In this document: piece after piece, positions 58,491-64,000 of the stretch
How the letters are laid out: every line of letters begins with the position of its first letter
Position numbering within the stretch: the first letter of the stretch is position 1
Program-made: the position numbers and the translations under genes
Assembly (NCBI RefSeq): GCF_000204055.1
Contig: NW_006768784.1
Location: 370,624-434,623 of the forward strand
Direction: 5' to 3'
Length of the DNA: 64,000 nt
Source: Melampsora larici-populina 98AG31
Lineage: Eukaryota; Basidiomycota; Pucciniomycetes; Pucciniales; Melampsoraceae
The notes under the pieces: generated by a model
Database searches by the model: none
The model's input: the letters and a program-made list of their open reading frames with translations, nothing else
What the model was told of the DNA's origin: nothing

Positions 58491-58723
58491 GGTACCGACA
58501 TTCCGAATTGAATTACAGTCATCTCAGAAAAGCTTGACCAAGTGACATATTTTATTTTGAAATTACACAGCAATACAGGCATATGTATAAGCATACATAG
58601 CCTTCAATCGAGATACCCTTGATTGAATTTGGGCTGTTGACCCTTTCACCTCATTGCCCTCGATCCCACCACCTCTTTCCCTTGATTCCCATCCAATACC
58701 ACCAATACCCATCCAATACCTCC
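58491..58723. promoter_or_regulatory. Upstream region of the gene at 58724
   Basis: Contains three near-repeats of ATCCAATACC just before the start codon; otherwise unremarkable. Confidence 0.35.
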
Positions 58724-60200
58724 ATGCCGCAAAAATCTAAGAAGGAAATGGCCGAAGAAGAAGAAGCGAGAAAGCGAGATTTGTGAGTTTTCAAATCTCT
58801 TTCTCTCTTTCTTTCTTGCCTCGATCCCGTCTTTCTATAATCGACACTAACAATTGATCTTCGTAGTGCATGGCGTCGGGCTTGTCAGGCTGGACGAGAA
58901 GGCCTCAGTCCTGATGTTGGCAGGACTGGGACTCCTTACTATTTCAATAAGTGAGGGATTTGTCTTTTGGTTTCTTTCATGAAGGTTTTCAGAAGTGCTG
59001 ACTCTCTCACTGACGGTTTTTAGACCTGGTCATCACTGGGAGAACGGTCGATACGGTAAACAACAATATCGCGATACCGATTTAGTTCATGTTGATCCCT
59101 TCGCTGAGCCTGGCTTCCGGGAATTCACTTGCCCTTTCAATGTTCATCCCGGTGAGTTTTCTTTCTAATCTCACTTCTTTCTCACATCAAAACAAACTGA
59201 CCTTTGATTCACCTGTAGAAATCAATGTCGATGCTGGTATTGTACCAATGGTTTTTCCAGTAGGCCACCAAGGCTTTGAAGTTCCTATACCGGCTGTTGA
59301 AGAACATCATCACGGTGTTTCGAATGTGGTCCATCGGGATCCTACGTTTGGCGGTCAAGCATTAGGACGTCAAGGATCCATTGTGATTGCTTCTAGTAAG
59401 TCGATCATCTTTTCTTTTCAAACCTATAGATCAAGAAACTGACATTGATCCTTCCAGATAGACATGTCGATGTGGATTTGACTGCTTTGCCAAGTCCAGC
59501 TCCGCAAGTGACTCAAAGTTCTGAATCGCCCGTTGTGGCCATCCCCGAATTCAAGCCAACCCAAACCAAGATGGCCTTCCATGTTTACATAGCTGACAAT
59601 CTCACAGACGCTCAGAAACAATCCGGAATACCTGTGACTTACTCCGACTATCTCACCAAGCTGGCCTTCGACATCCTCATCAACATCCATGGGCGTTCTC
59701 TTCTTGAATTGAAGAGATCGATTTTCATGGCCTGCAACAAGAACCAATCCGGATGTGGAACTTTACTCAGTGATGCCGACGCTGAACGACGAGTAACCAA
59801 ACCTGGCTCGCAGCGCAGAGGAAAGCGCGCAGCGCCAGGCGTAGCCGCTCCGTAGCCGCTCCGTTGGCCGGGAAGCCCGGCCCCGGGGCGCTGCGTCTCC
59901 AGCTGACATTCGGGGCCCCCAATATGGGGGCGCTGCGTTTTCCGCTAGTGGTGCTCAGGGGTATTACCTGAGCACCAAGCCACAAATCCAGCCAATCGAA
60001 ACACACCATTCTGTCCAACAACATCATACGATTGCTAATATTGACTAATAACTGATATATAACTGATATATCTTCTTTTCAGATGTCGTTTCATATTGAA
60101 TTTCGATGCCACAATAGATCCAGATCGATATCACTCAGCCTCAACATACCGTGGCTTCGATTTTTGGGACGGTGGACCAACCAACCTCTCCATCACATAA
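58724..60200 (+). CDS. Protein of unknown function, interrupted by a GC-rich insert
   Basis: Clear exons with GT-AG introns: 58724-58782, about 58868-58949, 59024-59150, 59219-59396 and 59458-59795, then a last exon from about 60083 to a TAA at 60198-60200. The protein starts MPQKSKKEMAEEEEARKRDF, continues WRRACQAGREGLSPDVGRTG, has HVDPFAEPGFREFTCPFNVH and ELKRSIFMACNKNQSGCGTL, and ends RYHSASTYRGFDFWDGGPTN. No family recognised; the Cys and Trp pattern suggests a folded domain. The expected join between DADAERR and the last exon is out of phase as I read it, and a GC-rich hairpin sequence lies there. The gene may be broken, or a small exon may be hidden. It sits 180 bp upstream of the hAT transposase in the same direction, so it could be part of that element. 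Confidence 0.55.
59797..59985. repeat. GC-rich insert with a strong hairpin
   Basis: About 180 bp of very high GC (GCCCGGCCCCGGGGCGCTGC, repeated GTAGCCGCTCC) inside an otherwise 45% GC gene. It ends with GGTGCTCAGG-GGTATTA-CCTGAGCACC, a 10-bp perfect stem with 7-nt loop at about 59950-59976. GCAGCGC motifs recur at both ends. Possibly a short non-autonomous element related in composition to the MITE at 46275. Confidence 0.65.
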
Positions 60201-60381
60201 AGGTACGTACTGCTTCCAGTCTGTCTTCATTCTCATCGACTCATTCGTGTCAAATTTGTTGATCTGATATTTTTCTCTGTCTCCGTTTCATCAATTTCTT
60301 ATCGATCATTCAATATCCTCCACCCACACCATTCCACAACTTAATCAATCTTAGATCTTCAATCAATCTACCAATATCAAC

Positions 60382-63300
60382 ATGTCTAAGTCTAAGCAAC
60401 CTACCCTTACCTCATTTGTGTCTTCGGGCTACGAGACCGACAAAGAACCTGTCACTCAACCCCGCCGCTCGTCTCGCGTAGTCACCCCAGCGAGACGAGA
60501 ACCAGGCATGATCATTCCCTCTTCTGACTCTCGTCGTGGCCTAGTTGATTTAGGATTAGGCCGAGACGTTAGAGATGAACATGTTCATCGGCGTCGAGAG
60601 CGTTCAGCCTCTCTACCTGGAGGCCTAGATCTCGGCGAACAGGGTCGTGACTTGGTTTCGTTATTCCGTGTAAGTCACTACTGCTTTGTTTCTTTTTATT
60701 CTCATCTTTTCCCTTTCTCACTTCCTTTTCACTGCTATATGTTGTTTAGGGCACAGGCACTTCAAACCAAAACCAAAATCGAAACCGAGAACGTTCTGTC
60801 TCGGTCTCAGAGGTCGAGATAGGCAACTCAGTAAATCGCCCACGCCAATCAAGGGCTCAGAAGAGTCAAAGTGGTGCTAATGTTGTATGTATTCATTTCA
60901 CTTTAATCTCATCATTGTATACTATAAACTTACTGTTTTTTTGAAACTCTGTAGGAACCATTGGCACGACCAAGAGTTGACCTAGCACAGGACTCAGATG
61001 AAGATAACGAACGGATCCGAAAACGAAAGCGCAATCAGCCCCCTGAGCCTGAATACAGCTCTCCATATGATCATTTTGAAAACCCCGTACATGGAGTTAG
61101 CAAAGAAGGAGTGCCCGATGTATGTGTTATTTCTTTCCTCTATGAATTTCCTATCCGATGGCTGATATTGATGTTCTTTGCAGCCACCTGACGGCCCAGG
61201 TTTTTCTTACACTTGTTGGTTTTGTGGCAAGGTAGTCCGCATCAGTGGAAGCTCACGATCGAACCTCAAAGTTCATCGAGATGGCAGCAACGCACCTGGG
61301 AAGTCTGGTGCTGGATGTCCTCGTCGGCAACAGGCCATTGCGGCCGGTGCGAAACTTCCTCCGACAGTTTCCAAACTCCGTATTCAGCGTCGCCAGGAAG
61401 GTCATCAAGGAGGACTGGAGTCTTTTATCACCCCGGCACCGATGTTTTCCAACCAAAGCCTCGCGGTGTGGCAAGTTTCACAAGCTCTACCTTTCACCCA
61501 AATCGATGATCCAATGCTTAAGGCCATATTTTATTGGTTACGACCCGATGCACGAGTGTTTGGCCAAAAGTGGGTGGCCGATGAAGCCAAGCGTTTGTAT
61601 CTATCGCTTCGGAGCTCGGTGATCGATAAAGAGCTCAAGGTTTGTTTATTTTATTTCAATTACAATATTCACTGAATACTGATGAGTTAATCTTTCCTGT
61701 GACTTTCTCTTTGACAGGACCTGAATAGCAAGTTTTGCTTGATCCAAGATGTTTGGACCGTTAAAGGTAACCTTCATGCTTTCATTGGCGCATCAGTGTC
61801 TTTTGTTACAAATGACTGGAAGTTTGTCGTGCGACACTTGAGTTTCAAACTTGTTGCATGGCATCACAAGGGTTCAATGCTCGCCGAGCCAATGGTGGCT
61901 ATATTGAAGAAAAACAACTTATATCAAAAGATACGCTTTTCCAATCTCTTTCATATTTTTCTTTTCTTTTTATTTCACTTCACTTTGTATTGTGTTATTT
62001 TGATGTACTGACATAATGACAAATCTCACATGCTCGCGAATGTATCTGATTCAGGAAGCAATAATTTCACACTCGGTCGTGAAATGCATCGACAACTATA
62101 CGACGAAGGCCTGAAATCAGGACACCTTTTCAGTTGGAAGCCCAAAGAAATGTCGGTTCGGTGTTTCTGCCATAAGATGGGCTTGATTGTCAAAGCTGGA
62201 CTCGATGCCCTTGGAATGAAACCATCGCGTATCCGACATAGCGCGTTAGGCAGGTTTCCTCAAGTTGAGCTTATGGCCGTTATCAAAGAAGAAGAGGACC
62301 CATCAGCCGCCGATCAACTTGAAAGTACTGAAGAATCATATGATGAAGCTAGTGACGAATTGGAGAGTGTTGCTTCCAATGACGCTGAATCAAATCCTGA
62401 TCAAGATGAAGAAGATACCGAGCAAGAAGACGAGCCCGGTTATTATCGCAGCCGCCAAGCTGCGTACCTTCTAGGTGATACTTACATGAAGCAACTAACT
62501 AAGGATGTGAGTTTAATGTTTTCTTCTTTCTATTTAGAATTTCTATTGTTAATTTTTCAAATGTTTTGATTGTTCTTTTTCAAGATGGACACGGTCAATA
62601 AGAAAATCACTCGGTCAAGCGCTCATTGGGCTGATTTCAATCGGCGCCGAGATATAGCCAATACTCAACGTACTTCAGAAGGATTACCCAAGCTCAAAGT
62701 CCTTTTGTCAGGGCATGGTATTCGGTGGGGTATTCGCGCCGAGCGTTGGGAGCGAATGTGGGAAGCTCGGCATGTAAGTTAGCATGTTTTCTTTTCCAAA
62801 CTCGATGTGTATAGATTCAATACTGAACAATGACATTTACTTCAGCTGATCGACACTGTGATGAAAGAAGATTTAGCTGAAGTACACTCAAAGAAGCGAC
62901 GTCCAAGGAAAGATGGTAAAAAGCATGGCTATTTCGAAGAGATGATATTCTCAGTGGCAGATTGGCAAGCTATGAGGGACATCTTAGATATTCTCACTGT
63001 AAGTGTCCATTCAAAGTGTTCAAATTCCTCCCTGCTTTCTCTCATTTGATCTTTCGCTTTTGTTTTAACTTTTTTACTAATGCTCTCATCACTATCTCAC
63101 AGCCATACAAGATATTGACTCGAGAGATGGAGGGTGACAAACCCACTGGCTGTATGGTCCTAGTTAAGTATGTGCAGCTGAAATCTTCAATGGAAACTCG
63201 ATTAAAGAAGATGCACGAGAATGATCCACTATACCCGATGGTGGATGTGATGTTAAGTAAGATTAAGAGTTATCTGGAGGAAGCATTAGAGTGTGATACA

Positions 63301-63980
63301 TTAGTTTTAGCGGCCATCTTTCACCCTGCATTACGAGTCAAGTTTTTTTCACACGCCTTCGGAAATGATTCTAACCACCACAGACGAGCCGAAGACCTAT
63401 TAGAGTCAGTGTTCACTACTCAACGTGATTCCCCTGATCTTCGACTTCAACAAACGAGCACTGCTAGCAGCCCTCCTCCAACCAACACATCAGATGAAGC
63501 GGCTTCCAACGACTTTCTGAATTTTTATAAAGAAGTTGTGACATCCAGCAAACTGAATGAACTCGAGAGATACCTTCAAGGTATCGACCCAATGGCTTCT
63601 CCTGACATGAATGAGCCTCAATGTGCTTTGGATTGGTGGAAGGTGAGTAATCGACCCACTGATTCTTTTTTAAACCCCATTATACTCTACTTATCTCTTG
63701 TGTGATTCATTCACAGACTCATGCTGGGAAATATCCTGTATTATCGACACTGGCTCAAGATTACTTAGCAACGCCTGCGGCCTCAGCTGCGCCCGAGCGA
63801 TCGTTCTCAATCGCTGGTCAAGTCTGCACAGCTGAACGTGGTGGGTTGGTTCCTCGAATGATTGAGATGACGGTTAGTGGTAAAATCTGGGCAACTGAAG
63901 GGGTACCTTTTACTGGAGACTTTGGTGAAGTTGGCAAGGTTCTTGAGTTTGGAAAGAAGGCTACTCAAAAAGAAGACTAG
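60382..63980 (+). CDS. hAT-family transposase, near-complete
   Basis: Cut-and-paste transposase. About ten exons: Ser/Arg-rich N-terminus (from SKSKQPTLTSFVSSGYETDK) and acidic/basic linkers. Then a BED-type zinc finger with YTCWFCGKVVRISG, the downstream LKVHRDG and GCPRRQQ. The RNase H-like core follows (LIQDVWTVKGNLHAFIGASV, WHHKGSML, VSDSGSNNFTLG), with an acidic insertion near 62290-62430. Next comes WADFNRRRDIANTQRTSEGL, FEEMIFSVADWQAMRDILDI, and ILTREMEGDKPTGCMVLVKY. The C-terminal dimerisation region is YPVLSTLAQDYLATPAASAA, PERSFSIAGQVCTAERGGLV. Most introns have clear GT-AG sites. At the exon ending NNLYQK (about 61930) I find no GT donor (the sequence is AAAAGATACGC), so splicing there may be lost or different. 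No internal stops in the exons. Element termini are not identified; the right one may lie beyond the window. Confidence 0.82.
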
Positions 63981-64000
63981 ACAGTCTCACTTCTAATATC

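Overview
The window looks like nuclear DNA of a basidiomycete, most likely a rust fungus (Pucciniales). The reasons are AT-rich intergenic DNA, many short (about 50-100 nt) GT-AG introns, host genes typical of fungi (a UFD4/TRIP12-type HECT ligase, a Trm140/METTL2-type tRNA methyltransferase, a secreted GH26-type glycosidase), and a very high load of DIRS, copia, hAT and KDZ elements. The genus cannot be fixed from sequence alone. A run of exactly 100 N (4725-4824) is a scaffold gap.

Layout. 603-2416 (-): nine-exon tRNA m3C methyltransferase. 2761-4143 (+): three-exon coiled-coil protein of unknown role. 5031-9327: degenerate DIRS-type tyrosine-recombinase retrotransposon (Gag-like, RT, RNase H, YR), cut off abruptly at 9328. 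9328-27766: an 18.4-kb DNA transposon bounded by about 270-bp terminal inverted repeats. 27767-29957: repeat-derived spacer. 29958-37402 (-): fifteen-exon UFD4/TRIP12-like HECT ubiquitin ligase. 38270-45840: retroelement debris, including a copia copy split by a 1.74-kb insertion. 45851-47350: a foldback element with a GC-rich hAT-type MITE inside it (8-bp target duplication). 49090-51090 (-): dead hAT transposase. 52579-54471 (+): GH26-like secreted enzyme. 54472-58500: repeats. 58724-60200 (+): gene of unknown function interrupted by a GC-rich hairpin insert. 60382-63980 (+): a nearly complete intron-rich hAT transposase.

The centrepiece is 9328-27766. Between the inverted repeats I can read a complete KDZ-superfamily transposase (11 exons, 998 aa, DDE-type residues present), a divergent HMG-box-like acidic protein, a TET/JBP-type 2-oxoglutarate/Fe(II) dioxygenase, a small arginine-rich protein, and an OTU-like cysteine peptidase. 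Several kilobases of palindromic TTCAC...GTGAA repeats seem confined to this element. The termini are CpG-rich and carry three strong hairpins, whereas the interior satellites are nearly CpG-free. An association of KDZ transposons with TET/JBP genes in fungi is established. The particular cargo set, the hairpin termini and the private repeat family are what deserve attention. The TET/JBP gene (in-frame TGA upstream) and the peptidase gene (one extra base in an A13 run) may be damaged or mis-sequenced.

All exon models were made by eye from frame, splice-site and family consistency; no alignments or database searches were run.
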